Shown piece by piece: positions 20,914-33,400 of a stretch of 64,000 nt of DNA. The first letter of the stretch is position 1. Every line of letters begins with the position of its first letter. Below the pieces are notes generated by a model. The model was not told the origin of the DNA and made no database searches. It was given only the letters and a program-made list of their open reading frames with translations. A program made the translations under genes and the position numbers. Origin of the DNA: Pholis gunnellus (taxonomy: Eukaryota; Chordata; Actinopteri; Perciformes; Pholidae); NCBI GenBank assembly GCA_910591455.2, contig OU342816.1:23659099-23723098 (forward strand), written 5' to 3'.

Positions 20914-21701
20914 GGATTCCGGTTAAATAACATTTTTAAAAATATGAAGAAAGTTGGTGTGAGATTAATCTTAAGTATATTTAATTGTCACATTATAGTA
21001 TATATTGTCACATTAATCAATAAGCTATATGACAAGTCGACTACACAGGAGTCACCTGAACACCTCGTGCTGGATCACTTTGTTTTGTATGAGAAGAAAT
21101 AGTATCCACTTTTATATGACTAATCATGTTAAATAACATCCATTTTGGAATGTTACAGGACTGTGGGGGAAGGGGGGGGGTGTATGTCAGGCAAACAGTG
21201 TAGATATAACACCTGGTCTTTCAGAGCTAAACAAATACACCAGGTGTACACATTCATTTGGATGCCGACATGTGAAGTAGTAAGTGTTCTGAATAACACA
21301 CAATGTCACACAAAATGCACACAAAGTCAGTTGAGAGGGCAATCTTGTGTGTGCAGGCGTAGACTGCACTCTGCTCAGGTCACGTCCTGCTTAGCTCCCT
21401 CTTCCGGTTATCCAGCAGTTCATGTCACTCGAGACAACAGTCCTCTACCTCACATATTAATTTACACTTTACCCAACAGCAGCTGGGCCAACATGTTTCG
21501 AACAGCAACACAAAGACTAGCTGTACAGATGTGTACTTCATGAACAGTACCATCCTGTCAGCTTCCAGATGTTTCCAGCGGACGCCCATACAAACATGCA
21601 CACTCACCCAGGCCGAGGAAGGAGTAGACCCACTGCAGCACCGCCACCGTCTGCAGTCTCCGGTTCACGGGCACTTCCAAGGGGGCAAAATCAATCTTCA
21701 T
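13538..21701 (-). CDS. mogat2: 2-acylglycerol O-acyltransferase 2 (complete, six exons)
   Basis: This gene encodes an ER acyltransferase that acylates 2-monoacylglycerol to diacylglycerol, feeding triacylglycerol resynthesis in intestine. Exons in transcript order are 21608-21701, 19960-20138, 14797-15001, 14448-14622, 14003-14202 and 13538-13692. They total 1,008 nt, or 335 residues plus stop, almost the same as human MOGAT2 (334). All introns are GT-AG and all phases agree. Exon 1 gives MKIDFAPLEVPVNRRLQ and a hydrophobic stretch; exon 2 gives GGRRVSW and YMRDYFPIK. Exon 3 has the active-site HPHG at residues 109-112, exon 4 the VVIAVGGAPESLDA motif and exon 5 the VFSFGENEVFDQ motif. The protein ends with HLSFV. 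An in-frame ATG at 21752 would add 17 residues, but the family start MKIDFAPL favours 21701. The gene is a tandem paralogue of dgat2, with homologous exons of equal size (205 and 175 nt). Mogat2 is preferred over mogat3 because of its neighbours dgat2 and map6. Confidence 0.96.
15585..15700. repeat. fragment of a TTAA-type dispersed element
   Basis: The sequence around ATCTAGCGGTGAGGTTGCAG and GTAGGAGAACTACGGCGG matches, in reverse orientation, the end region of the element at 22777-23189 (CTAGATGCCGCTAAATCC and CCACCGTAGGTTCTAC). No full terminal repeats could be traced, so this is a truncated copy in mogat2 intron 2. Confidence 0.5.
16368..16919. mobile_element. 552-bp MITE with about 25-bp terminal inverted repeats
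   Basis: The left end, ATGACACCCGTGTCTATAAT, matches the reverse complement of the right end, ATGACACCCACGTCTATGAT, with a few mismatches. The interior is AT-rich and packed with CATTATAA, CATAA and TTATAATG words, and holds no useful open frame. It lies in mogat2 intron 2. The superfamily cannot be assigned because no clear target duplication is seen. Confidence 0.7.
18732..18755. repeat. (TTG)n trinucleotide repeat
   Basis: About eight GTT/TTG units in mogat2 intron 2, read as poly-Asn or poly-Thr in artefactual antisense frames. No coding role is suggested. Confidence 0.9.
19861..19903. repeat. 19-bp hairpin in mogat2 intron 2
   Basis: Arms 19861-19879 and 19885-19903 are complementary at 18 of 19 positions around a 5-nt loop TAAAG. 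The stem is GC-rich and lies about 57 bases past the exon 2 donor on the transcribed strand. Such a stem could affect splicing of the adjacent weak GTTAGA donor, or may be a chance product of a local inversion. Confidence 0.7.
20829..20912. repeat. (GAT)n trinucleotide repeat
   Basis: About 26 GAT units in mogat2 intron 1. A 63-codon frame that reads poly-Met crosses it and is a repeat artefact. Confidence 0.98.
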
Positions 21702-24470
21702 GTCTTCCACGGGAAGAGGAGCGACAAACCGAGGCGCTGCAGCCGGTGGCAAAGAAGAAGAGCGAGTGAAGTGGGTCCAAAGTCTGCCCTTCTTTCCTCT
21801 CCACTATAACCTCCTATTGACATCCTTATCTTAAAAAGTCAATCTCTATCTACAGCTGACTTTTGACCGCGCAGGGAAGGAGAATGCTAAAACACAGGAC
21901 GGCATTCAAATATGTACAGCAATAGGTCAGTAAATGAGGGAAATGGCCATTTTATGTTGCTCTTACTCATTTGTTCAAACCCCCCTGCACTTGAATGGAA
22001 GCCAGTCTGTATTAGCATGTACCTGTGTGGTATATTGCTCTATGTACGGCTGTAAAGGCAGCCCCATCTGGCTCAGCAATCATGTAACTGCATCTCAGCT
22101 TGCAGATAGTGATGAAGGCTCTTGTAGGCTAAGAGGTTATCCAAGGTGTTGAAGAAGTGGAAAACCAGTTAACAGGAAATAGTGGAGGGGGCCACCCATG
22201 CCTTGCATCACCAATCAGCACACACTGAGACAGCGCTTTCTGTTTGTCTTCCAATCCGTTCCCCTCATTAGCTTCAGTTAGACTGACATTTGCCAGGGCC
22301 AATATGTTTGACTGCCACTCCATTTAGTTTAGAATTGTTGATTTATTCAGGGATATCTTCTCTAATTACCTCATTAACACTTGAGCTCTCAGCCGGTCAT
22401 TAAAACCGCCCAGAACATCATCAACCGAGCATCAGTGATATTGATGAGGTGAGGTGCCTGCGTAGAGCCCCGAAGGATATGTTAGAAATACAAAACCCAC
22501 CCCAGTAAAAGCCTGCTGCCGTCTTGCAAGCGATACAGAAGGACTAGAGAGCAGCTTCTTTCCTGAGTGAGACTCCTCAACTCATCACTCGTCTTACATT
22601 GTAAAGAAAAAAGTGTTTTTTTCTTTTCTTGTGGGGCCTAAAGGGATTACAACTCACATTTTGTTCCGCAACCCTGTGTTGCAGAATGTCAATGGATGAA
22701 CCTTGTGACTCTTAATACACAGCCAGTCAGTTAATATTTTACCTGTACCCATGCAAAAAAAAGTAAATGCAGTTAATTAAAGGACCAGCGTATGACATTT
22801 TGGGAGAGCTATCGGCAGAAATGGATGGTTTTCTTTAATGTAAAATCACCTGGAACTTAGAATCGTTGTCTGATTCATTTGGTTTTTCTCTTTATTTACC
22901 TCTGTTGATGAGTGGACTTTAGTTGTCACTGTGTAATGTATGTTTTGTATGTATGAAATTGATGTTGCACTCAACGTTTAACTTAGCTGACTGCTTGGCC
23001 AGATCGCTATCGCAAAAAAAGATTTAATCTCAATGGATATTATCTGGTTAAATAATACTAGTGGCAGCTTGTATTTGGTGGTGTGAATGTGCCTGAAGGC
23101 CACCGTAGGTTCTACATGCTTGGAAAGGGAGGGTTTCTGCTGCAACCCCACCACTAGATGCCGCTAAATCCTAGACACCGGTCCTTTAAACAAAAGAAAA
23201 CATCCCACTTTAAAACTGTGTAAGAGTGATTGCTTCTGAAAATGATCTGTCAGCCTTTATTATAAAATCCTCGGTTTAGATCATGTGCTTGTCTGTCAGA
23301 TGTCTTAGAAATTGTAGTCCAATGTGAAACAGGCCCCCAGGGTTTGTAATGAGTTGGCATTATTCATGTGTTCTACTATTTGCTGGCACAGTCTGCCAGC
23401 AGTGTCTTTGTCACAAAGGCAATTTTGCATGAATCAGTGGCTTACATTTAACAGTGTGGACCGTTTTTATGGCTTTGACAAGCTACATTTACATGAATCA
23501 AATAAGATTACTGTTATACTTCATAATTCAAAAATACCTTATATTAATTATATTAAGTCTAATAGTGATTGGAATTGTGATTCTGCTTTATTTTCTTTTT
23601 TTTACCAATTCATATGGTATCATAATATTTATGTATTCTTAATAAGCTTTTTATATTTCTTCCTAAAATATGTATCTTTGATTTGTATTTAGGTTACCTC
23701 AGGCAAGAACGCTTCTCATTTCTGACTATTCATTTTCTTATTCTCAAACGTCGACACAGAAACCGAAGCAAAGTGATGGCTGGACCAAAAATCTCATCCT
23801 GTACCAGTGTGCGTAAACAAAAAAAATACTGCATCAAGCTCACCGTGTTTATCGGCTTTATATCGGAAATGTGTGTTCTCATTTCAAAATAAAAGCAGCA
23901 GACCTCAGTGCATATGGCTACAGATATGCCACGTGAAGAGACTTTGTCTAGGATATATTAACTTATGGGCTACATCTCTTGTGGTATTCTTTTATATACT
24001 TGTTTTTTAACTACACTAATTCAAAATAGCACAATTAAGGCCTTTAGACTGCAGGCTAAGCCGGAATGTTTTCCATATTCTCTCTGACTTGACTTTTTTC
24101 CCCCTCCTCGGCAGCTCCAGCTCTGTGTCTCCTGGATGCTGAGCAGGAGGGCGGGGCTGTTTTTCGGTGCAGTGCCATGCCGTGGAGTGATGTAGCAAGA
24201 CTTACGGGACAGAGCGGGTACGGAGGGAAGCAGAGCAAACGTTCGCAAGGTTGTCTTTGAAATAGAAATCCTTCAAATCTGTCTATTTTGGAAGCAAAAT
24301 GGATTTATTGAATTCCATCTAACGTCAACGGTATTGGAGCCTTTTCGTGCTACCTGACACACGGACATCTTGTTTCTGTCATACCAGGATACCGGAGTGT
24401 AGAGACATATTTTGACTTTATTTTGGACCCGGTGCTGATTGTATTGTAGTGGAGCTCTCTACGGCCCACC
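21702..24470. other. mogat2-map6 head-to-head intergenic region
   Basis: The start codons of mogat2 (minus) and map6 (plus) lie 2.77 kb apart and point away from each other. The region contains the TTAA-flanked element at 22777-23189. A CTGCAG-ending pyrimidine-rich stretch near 21738-21770 on the mogat2 strand could be the acceptor of an untranslated first exon. The 300 bases before the map6 ATG probably hold its 5' UTR and promoter, but no TATA box or clear CpG island could be pinned down. Confidence 0.6.
22777..23189. mobile_element. TTAA-flanked inverted-repeat element, 413 bp
   Basis: The element starts TTAAAGGACCAGCG and ends with CACCGGTCCTTTAA. The TTAA at both ends and the inverted AAAGGACC(A/G)G ends suit piggyBac-type insertion, which duplicates TTAA. 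It has no transposase and is therefore non-autonomous. A longer relative lies at 39758-40442 and a fragment near 15.6 kb. Confidence 0.65.
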
Positions 24471-27400
24471 ATGGCGTGGCCCTGTATCAGCAGGGCGTGC
24501 TGCATGGCCCGCTTCTGGAACCAGCTGGACAAGGCTGACATTGCGATGCCTTTGGTCTTCACCAAGTACACGGACGTCTCCGAGATGCAGCACATCCAGC
24601 TGCAGCCAGCGCTTCACCCTTCCCAGGGCCGGGTCGCCATAGAAACGCAGCCGTCTCGCGCGGAGACCCGCGCCTCGAATTCGGCGCGGCCGCCGCGCAG
24701 GTGCGTCTCCGAGGAGCGCGTGTGCGGCTCGGTGATGCGCGAGGACTTTAAGCACTGGAAAGTGCGACCCGAGCCGAGCTGTAAACCCAAGAACGAGTAC
24801 CACGAACCGGACACGCCGTTCAACAGCGAGACCCAGTACCAGAAGGACTTCAAACCCTGGCCCAACCAGAAAAGGTACGACCATCCCTGGATACAGAAAC
24901 AGTCTGCCAACGATGACCGGGCTCCGGACAGGTCCAGGCACGCAAAGCAGCCGGCGGGAGCGGACAGCGGTGCGGAGAAGAGTGCTATCGCCGACAAGGT
25001 ACAGGAGAAGGACCTGCTGCAGGGGCAGGAGAGGAAAAAGAGGTCCAGTAAACAGGAGGGGCCGAAGAAAGTTGACCTGAAGGTGGAAGGAGAGGGCAAA
25101 GGGAGGGCGACGGCGGATGCTGTGAACAGGCAGATCAAACAGGAGATTACAGGCGACAGCTCGTACACGTGAGTTCATACATTGCCCCTCATATCTGTCC
25201 ACCAAGCTGGGGGTCCAGAGGCCTCAGGCGTCCAAGGGTCATAGGGGTCAAAATTGGTGTTATACTGTGTAAACCATTCACTTGATTATCAGAAATATCA
25301 GAGGTTTTGCATAGGCCAACTGTAAATGTCTGTATACAGAAAACACAGCAATTCATCTGTTGTCAGGTGAAAATGGTTAGGGACTGTATGAAAATTAGTT
25401 GGGAGGGGAGGGGTGCATAAGTCACATTTTCTATGGCCGCTCCCCCTTCAAAACTGCAACACACTCCGCACAAGATACAAAGTGAAATAATACTATGAAA
25501 TTTAATCGTCATAATAAATCATTTAAGGTGTGTTTACTTCAAACCTTACTCTGTTAGTGGAATAATACGTCTTTACATAGCCACCAGATTGCACAAAATT
25601 GGAATTTGCGTTGTCAAAGTGAGGGCAAACTTAACAAACTGAAGCATCCTGTCATCGTGAGCCAGGACGTGCAGGGCTGCCTCTAAGAAAATCAGCTGAC
25701 GTGGTGTTAAGAGGGACACGGTCAGTGTGGAGATTGGGGTGTACAGATGGGTTTGACAAACACAGGACTTTCACCCAGGAGACCGCTGTGTGTATGCTTT
25801 GAGAAACCAAAAGTCAATGTTGACTTATTTTTAACTTAAGTTTGTTACGTATCAAACCAAGATATTTTTCTAAATCCAACCAACTGATTTTATAGCGCAC
25901 TTTTCGCTCTTGTTGTTGGAATTAAAAAGGAGAACTCACAAAAGATAACTTTTCAGAAGATAGCATACGGATTGTTGCATGAGGATACGTTGATCCTGTC
26001 TAACCAATGCTCCAGCTCCAAAAGCCATCACTTTCACATTTACATGTTCTTTGTTAAAAAATACCTAATCCTCCCCATTTCTGAACCCCCGTGGCCCCCA
26101 ATCATTTCCACACACTCCCTAATGAATTGAAGTACAAACATTTAATAAGTGGGGGGCCATATCTGGGAGAAAACATAAAAAAAATGTAATTTAAATTTAA
26201 ATGATGAAAGATTTGTTAGTTGTTACATTCCTGGCATGAGAAAGGTTAATTCTTCCACAATAGAGGACTTCATTTGGGGTGACAAATTCATCACTCGATC
26301 TTAAAACAGGAAACAGTTGTTCACACACTTGATTGAAAGCCAGAGGTGCACACAGCATGTGAAAACATGACAGATCAGTCATACTCTCAGACTCTTACTT
26401 TCCCTACAGAAGGTAATTTAATTAAATTGAAAGGTGGAGTTGACTGTTGATGTTTTGGTCCGAGAGGGTAATCTCTGTCCTGTTATGCAATGTTCCAGAG
26501 GATGATGGGAACTGGTGGATGGATGAGCATCAAGTCACGCACGTCAGCGCCACTGTACGCAGGTCTCTTGAAGCTGTGCCTCGATGTTATCGGTTGCATT
26601 TATGTTGTGGGAAGGCTGTTGGTTGTGAGATGTACCAGATCCATTTCACACTTTTATTTTTTCTTACTGTAATCTGTGGATTTAAGGGATTTTCAAAGCA
26701 TTCAGTGTCTCATTCTTTGACTTACCTTCAGAAGAGTAATATCTCGGCATTTATATTGTGTACTGTAATCTGTAAAACATTATCATCGGATTCACAGTGC
26801 TGCCAACAAAGGATGCTAAATGATATGTTGATGTCGGTGTCAGTATGTTGATTTGGGTTGAGACAGAAACCCCGACTGAAAAGTGTGATTCGGCCGTGCG
26901 AGATCAGTGAGCGAGTCTTACAGCTGTTTGGTGCCTATTGTTGCCGTGCCTGTGTTGTTGAGCAGTCAGCAGGGTGCAGCCTGGGGTGTCCCCCCCCCCC
27001 ACACACACACATGCCTTTAAATGGCTGCACTGTGACGAGCAGAAGCCCAGTCAGCTCTCTGTCTTACTCCGCCAGCGGAGACTTAAAGCAGGTCAACTGT
27101 GGGTTAATATCATGGACAGTGTGCATACAGTGTGAAGACTGCACACACTCACTAACACATAACATATGCGCTAAAAAAAGTATCTTTTGGCTTTCTTATC
27201 CCTTTTTCGTCGTTGAGTTATTACGCATAATCACACAAAACCATCGCTGCAGTTATTCCTCAGTTAGGGCTGGGCGGTATTGTTGAAATTGATGTCACGA
27301 TATTGGTAACAGTATTTTTCCGATGTTGATTTGTATGTATTACACTGTTTACATCGAACAAAAACTACAATTTGCTTGGAATCATTCAACATGTATGATC

Positions 27401-30400
27401 ATATCATCATAATAAGATCTTAATGGAAGACACTATAGAGACACATGATAACATTGAAATTATTATGATTGAGTGCTACGGCGAACAGAAACAATGTCAT
27501 CTAAAAGAGAAAACGAACATTTCGCACTGAGGACCTGAATAGTGACCTGAATTGTAGTGGTGTGAGATAAGTCCTGAGGAGTCCGCATCATGCTTTATGC
27601 TCAGGCCACTGATAACCTTAAGACAACAGTGCAGCAGAAATGTCTCTGTCTTGGAAGAAATGGTGAAAAGAGTCCATGAAGTAAATCATCTTTAAGGTGC
27701 TGAGAATGACCGGGCAACTTAAAGATGACCAATGCTGGAGCCAGTCTTGGGTATTTGTGTAAGTGCAGTTAAAGCTAGATAAATAATATTTATAATGTCA
27801 AAATCCCCTCCAGTGTTTCCCCTATACTCCTCCTGCAGTCCATGAACGTCTGTGGTTCATGTCTGTAATAACAGCAGGACACTTGAGTGTCTGTTATCTA
27901 AACTGCCAAAGTCAGTCTAACAAGTGGAGTGACGATGACGCTCGGTATGAATGACACGCTAACGTGCAGCTGACCAGAGAATATTCAGTTTAAAGAGATC
28001 AGTGATGCTGTTTCACCCTCTTTGTTTTCCCCGTGAAGTTCGCTGGAAGTGATGTGCCTAATGTAGTTTCATGTGGAGCGAGCACTGTGCTGGTGCTTTA
28101 AAAATAGCCTTCAAAATGCTACATTCCCTGTCAGCGACCGGTCATATGTTAACTTGGGAGGCAATCTGGCCTTGTGTGCACTGAGTGAGTCTGTGAGTGA
28201 ACGAGTGTGCACCTCTGTTTTGTTCACGGCTATGCTCGCATTCTGCTGCAGCAAACTGCATCATATTGTTCACAGTTCCTGTGCAAGTTGCCCCACACGA
28301 TATTTAAAAGTGAGCCCTATTCAGAGCTATTTATAAGACTAAACAATTTCAGTTGTAGTAATATTAAATACATGGATGTTGGTGTAAAGGGAGGTGCAAA
28401 CTGGAATTATGGGCTCTTGAGAATAAAATACATTTAGTCATTTCTGCATTCAGAGACGAGAGAATTCAGAGAAAAATGTCAAAGGCAGATTGTAATGCTG
28501 AAACAGTTGGAAAAATGACTCATCATAAAAATGGCGATTGTGAGTCTGTGTTGGAGTGATACTATTGTTTATGTGCAGTGTAAATAGTAAAGGGACCCAG
28601 CATAGACTGCCTGTGTACCGTGAGACAACTAACCAACTAACTAAACCTATAGATATCAGTATTGGCCTCCAACGTCCTGTCTCAGTTGGTTGCAGCAATG
28701 TGTACAGTTGCTCTATATATAGACTCTGTAGCAGCCCCCCTTTTCTTTCTGCTGGTTTGCACCGGGCCAATCACACATGAAGTCCTGTTCCCCTCAGCAC
28801 TATTTTCTACTGTTTTTAAAAAACTTGTATTAATCTGCAGAGAGCACAATGGCTTTTTTTCTGCAGCGCACCCAGGAAATGCTACTATAGCATTTTTCTT
28901 TTTTCTTTTTCTTGCCTGAACTGGTGCAGCATTTTCCACCAACAGCCTCCCAGTCACAAGCCCCCATCCAGCCTTCATCTCACCGCCAACTCGCTGCATT
29001 TTGTTTAAAATGTCATTTTTTGCATGAGAATAAGTCAGCTGCTGGAGTCTTTGTTAGTGTCTTCTTTTTTTAACTACCAGCTCTGCTGTAAAAAACAAAA
29101 GCCATTCTTCATCTTGTCAGCTATTATTTGTTCAACTATGCGATAGTTGACATACAAAGACATACAAAGAGGCGATTGCATAAAGGATTATGACAGAGGA
29201 TTTCATCGTCGACAGTGAGGCACGTAACGCAGGTTCAGTGAGTTCAGGAAGGGAGAGAGAGAGAGAGGCCGATGAATTTATCTTAATTTGTGTCACGTAT
29301 TGCAGCTCGACATTTTCCACAGCAGCACAATCTCAGGAGCTTCTTTTGGTTTTCTTCCCGCACATAAGCTCCTCCCTCTCCCAGACAAAGTCACCCCATC
29401 AACTGAGAATGAGTTTGTCTTTTTTGTCATGTTGACAGAGCGCACACACAGGAGCAGTAGTGGTGCTGGACAGTACACTGTAAAGAGGGCGATGGATTTA
29501 GAAATGATCCTCTTAGAGTCAGCCACGCCTCATGTTTCTACTGACAAGGACTGAATGCAGAAAAACAGAAATGTCCCAAGGTAACTCATTTGCAGAAAAA
29601 ATGAAACTTTGATTTTTTTTCTTCTGCTCTCTGAAAATAAATCCAGTGCGAGGTCGTGGTATTGTAATACTAAAATGTCAGCTGATATCCAGTATTCATT
29701 TGTTGATCAATTCAGAGCTCCGACAGCTGAAGCTCACTGTCTTATGTAACCGAGTTAATCTGATTTATCACATGTGATTACAGTTAATTTACAAGGAAAT
29801 GTCTTCAGATCTGATTCTGGTTATGAATGAATTATGTAAGATACTGTAACCCAGTTAAACCTGCAGCTCTGACTAAACTCTGACCACTGCTAAAGACTGA
29901 AAGCCTGCACTTTGTGACAAACTGTCTGTATCATTATTACAAAGAGCACAACAAAAATGCTCAAATCAACACTTTTGTTGTTGTTTTTCAAATACTAATT
30001 AACATTACTGTCATTGCTGACAATAGCAAGAAACTAGAGACTGGGAGCCACCATTTGTGACCCGAAGGCAAGCCCCTGTAATACTGTAATGTACTGTTCC
30101 AGCTCTCAGTCTAAAGCTGTTTCCATTGAGCCGCTGCCTGAGAAGCTACAGAGAGGCTGCGAGTTAGAGACAAGGCCAACTGGTCCCCGAGGGAGGAGGG
30201 AGTATTGACCAGAAGCCAGGCCTCCACCCGCTGACACACCAAGAAGCACTGCTAGGAAGTGAAGCTACGGTTCCCTTCTGGTCAGATTGATTCCCTGGAA
30301 TACTGTGAGAGCAGCGGTCCGGCCTTTGGTGTGGGATTAGAGCCAGTCACTGTGGTCACCGTCAGTCATAACTGCACAGATGTTTGTCCCAGCAGTGTGC

Positions 30401-33400
30401 AGAAGTGCATTCTAACGTGATGTGATTATATTACAATTTTAACTATTGATTCTTAGCTAAAATGTCAGAAAATTGTTAGTTCCCCAGAGCCATCACTGAC
30501 ATCTTCAAATGCTGGTTTTGTCCAACAAAAAGCGCCCGAAGCCCCTTACAGTTATTCAATTTATAATGATATAAACGTTTGATCAAACATAGATAATGTA
30601 CAGAATTAGAAATGATTCTGGTAGTGATTTATTTGCATGGATGGATTTAATGCTGAACAGTATATTCACCGTCCAGAGTATAATATCTCATACTGGATGG
30701 ATTGCCAAGACACTTTGTGCAGACATTCATGGTTCCCAGAGGATGAACCCTACTGATATTGTGATCCCCTCGCTGAAACACACAGGGGCAGGAAGTGAAA
30801 ACAAATAAAATAACAAAACATAACTTATACAAGGGACTGGGACAGATTTTCATGGTTCCCTCAGGATGGTGACCCCTTAACTTTTCATCTAGTGACATAA
30901 CCTGAACTGAATTCGAATTTGTCCAATACATTAGTTTATTACAAAACACCTGAAAAGTTAATGACATTCTCATCGGCCTCAGCTGTACTTTGTGTTTGGT
31001 GATAATAAGCAATAGCATCATCTCAAAAAAGGATTCTTTACTGGACTGAAATAGATTTTTACTGCTTTTCTCCTGGCTAGTTGTCTGTGTCATTGTACTA
31101 TTTATGTGTCAAGGTCAGCTTGTGCAGCTCGACAGCATTTGATCCCACTGTGCAGAAATTTACAGGCATTCGTTTTTATTCTTTTCTCCCATAACCCTCC
31201 CCGTGGTGAGAGGTCCAGATTGTGCCGTGTTAGAGCCGGGCTGCCTGGAGCTCAGCAGTGCTGTACCCTGGCGTGGTTCCACCCCCGTCACACGCCAGGG
31301 TTCGGTTGTAGCGACGCGGCCTTTCTCTGCAGCGGGTCAGTCGTCCAAAGCGGCTTTCCTCACACAGCAAGAAGAAATATCACAGGCGGTATGATAGCAT
31401 TGCCTGAGCCGCAGTGACTCACAGATCCGAACATGTTCCCTAAAAAACAATGGAAGAAACAATGCAGAAATATAAGGTAGTAATAGAAAGAGAAAATAGA
31501 AGATGAGGTTATTTGAAATGTGTGGTTCATTTTAAAGGGACGGTTCACCCCAAAATCTAAAATACTCTTACCTGTAGTGTTATTTATCAGATATTATTCA
31601 TCTAGAATGGTTTGGTGTGAATTGCCACGTGTTGGAGATATCGGACAAAGAGCTGTCTGACATTTCTCTAATATAATAGGAAAAATCCTATTATATGAGC
31701 TGGAAAATGTCGCAATAGCAATTTCGCAATAGCAATTTCGCAATAGCTGCGACCTCGTACGTTCATGCATCCAGATACAACCTCGCAAACACATGACCTC
31801 CACCCCATTTCAGCCTCCTAGGGCGAAACAATGTGATGGGGAACATAGACTGTATACAAGAAGTGGCCTAGTCATCCATTGGTTATGACGCCTCGGTTAT
31901 TGGAATATGGCCGTTGCCATGTTGTTGTTTTCACAACCAATGAACGGAAGTTACCATATTTGAAATGCGGAAAAGTGACATAGTGTCGCCGGATACGGTT
32001 CTGGTAGCGGCAGTGACCCGTCAATCACAGTAAGCCCCGCCCTAAAGCATACCCTGCTTTATGGTCTGTTTGACTCTAAATGGACCATCATTTACTAAAT
32101 GAACATCATACTGTATTGAAGAAGACTTGAAACTAGAGATTGAGACCATAAACTCATGTTTACAATGTTTACTGAGGTAATAAATCAAGACAGAAGTAGA
32201 GTCATTTTCTCATAGACTTCTATACAACCAGACTTCACTTTGCATCCGGAGGAGTCGCCCCCTGCTGGTCAGTCGAGAGAATGCAATTTTTAAGACACTT
32301 CCGCATCAGCTTCACTCGGCAGAACCGGAGGTTGCTGCCTGTTGGGGAAGTTTTTGTCGAACGACAGAGCAAGCCATTGAGTGGCTAGTCGTAGCTAAAA
32401 TACTGTGACATCCTGAAAGATCCCGAAGACAAGCGAATTAAGCTGAGTAGTGTGAGGTGTATCTTTTTTTATGTCAAGCACTTGGTCTACCACCTTCTAT
32501 GACATGAAAATAATTCGTTTTTTAAGCTCTTTGCTTCCCGACTCTGGCAAATAATCAATCAAAATGGTATGCTTCGTACCTCGGTGTCAGTCTCAGTGAA
32601 CTGCTGGTTCTGCGGTGTTGCGCAGTAATCTGCCCGTTACGTATGTGACAGTAGCTGTGACATGACGCCTGCTGAACCAAGCAAGCCTTTTTAACACTCG
32701 TTTTTAAATAAGTACCAAGTACAGTCTGACCTCAGACACACAGGCTTTATTGTTACACAGTCATACGCCCATGAATAGCAGCAATGTTACAGTACAGACC
32801 GGTGTTTCACACTGTGGAACCTGTCTGCACACACAATCTGCCTCTTTCTCTGTCGTTCTCACACACACACACACACACGATGTGAGTGCTTTAGACTCTT
32901 GGCCTTGGACCCTGTTGTATAACCTGTCTTTGTGGCTTCTTGGCCCAGCTGAGCATTGAAAATGGACTTTAGTCCGGTTATGTAACGGCTCTCTGTGTGA
33001 CTTCCTCCTCTCCTCTGTGTTCACTGTCACCAGCCTTCATATCATAAATAGTTTGCTTTTCATAATTTGATAAAACGACTCTTCACGCCTCAGTTTTGTT
33101 TAAACACAGCTTAAATGTTAGCGCCTGATTTATGTTTAGATTAATAGGAACTAATTATATCGTTATGAAGATGAGATGTTTAGAATCTTTTATTGAACAT
33201 CGATTATGATTTGTAAATGTCAGCTGTCTTTATTGGCATACCATTAACACAGTTTCACAAAGGTTAAATGATATACTTGAGTAATTACTATAATGAAATT
33301 CCCGCTTGTGTGCTCCATTATTTACCAAAACGTTTAGCTAAGCTAACTGGGTACTAACTGCTAATGTCAGCTAAAGCCTACGTCTTCTATGTTTCACAGG

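Noticed and set aside
20739..20930. 63-codon frame with poly-Met
   Set aside because: Produced by the GAT microsatellite in mogat2 intron 1.
24459..25205. Long antisense frame (248 codons) over map6 exon 1
   Set aside because: It mirrors the GC-rich map6 coding exon. The sense frame matches MAP6 from its first residue, and the antisense product looks like nothing known.
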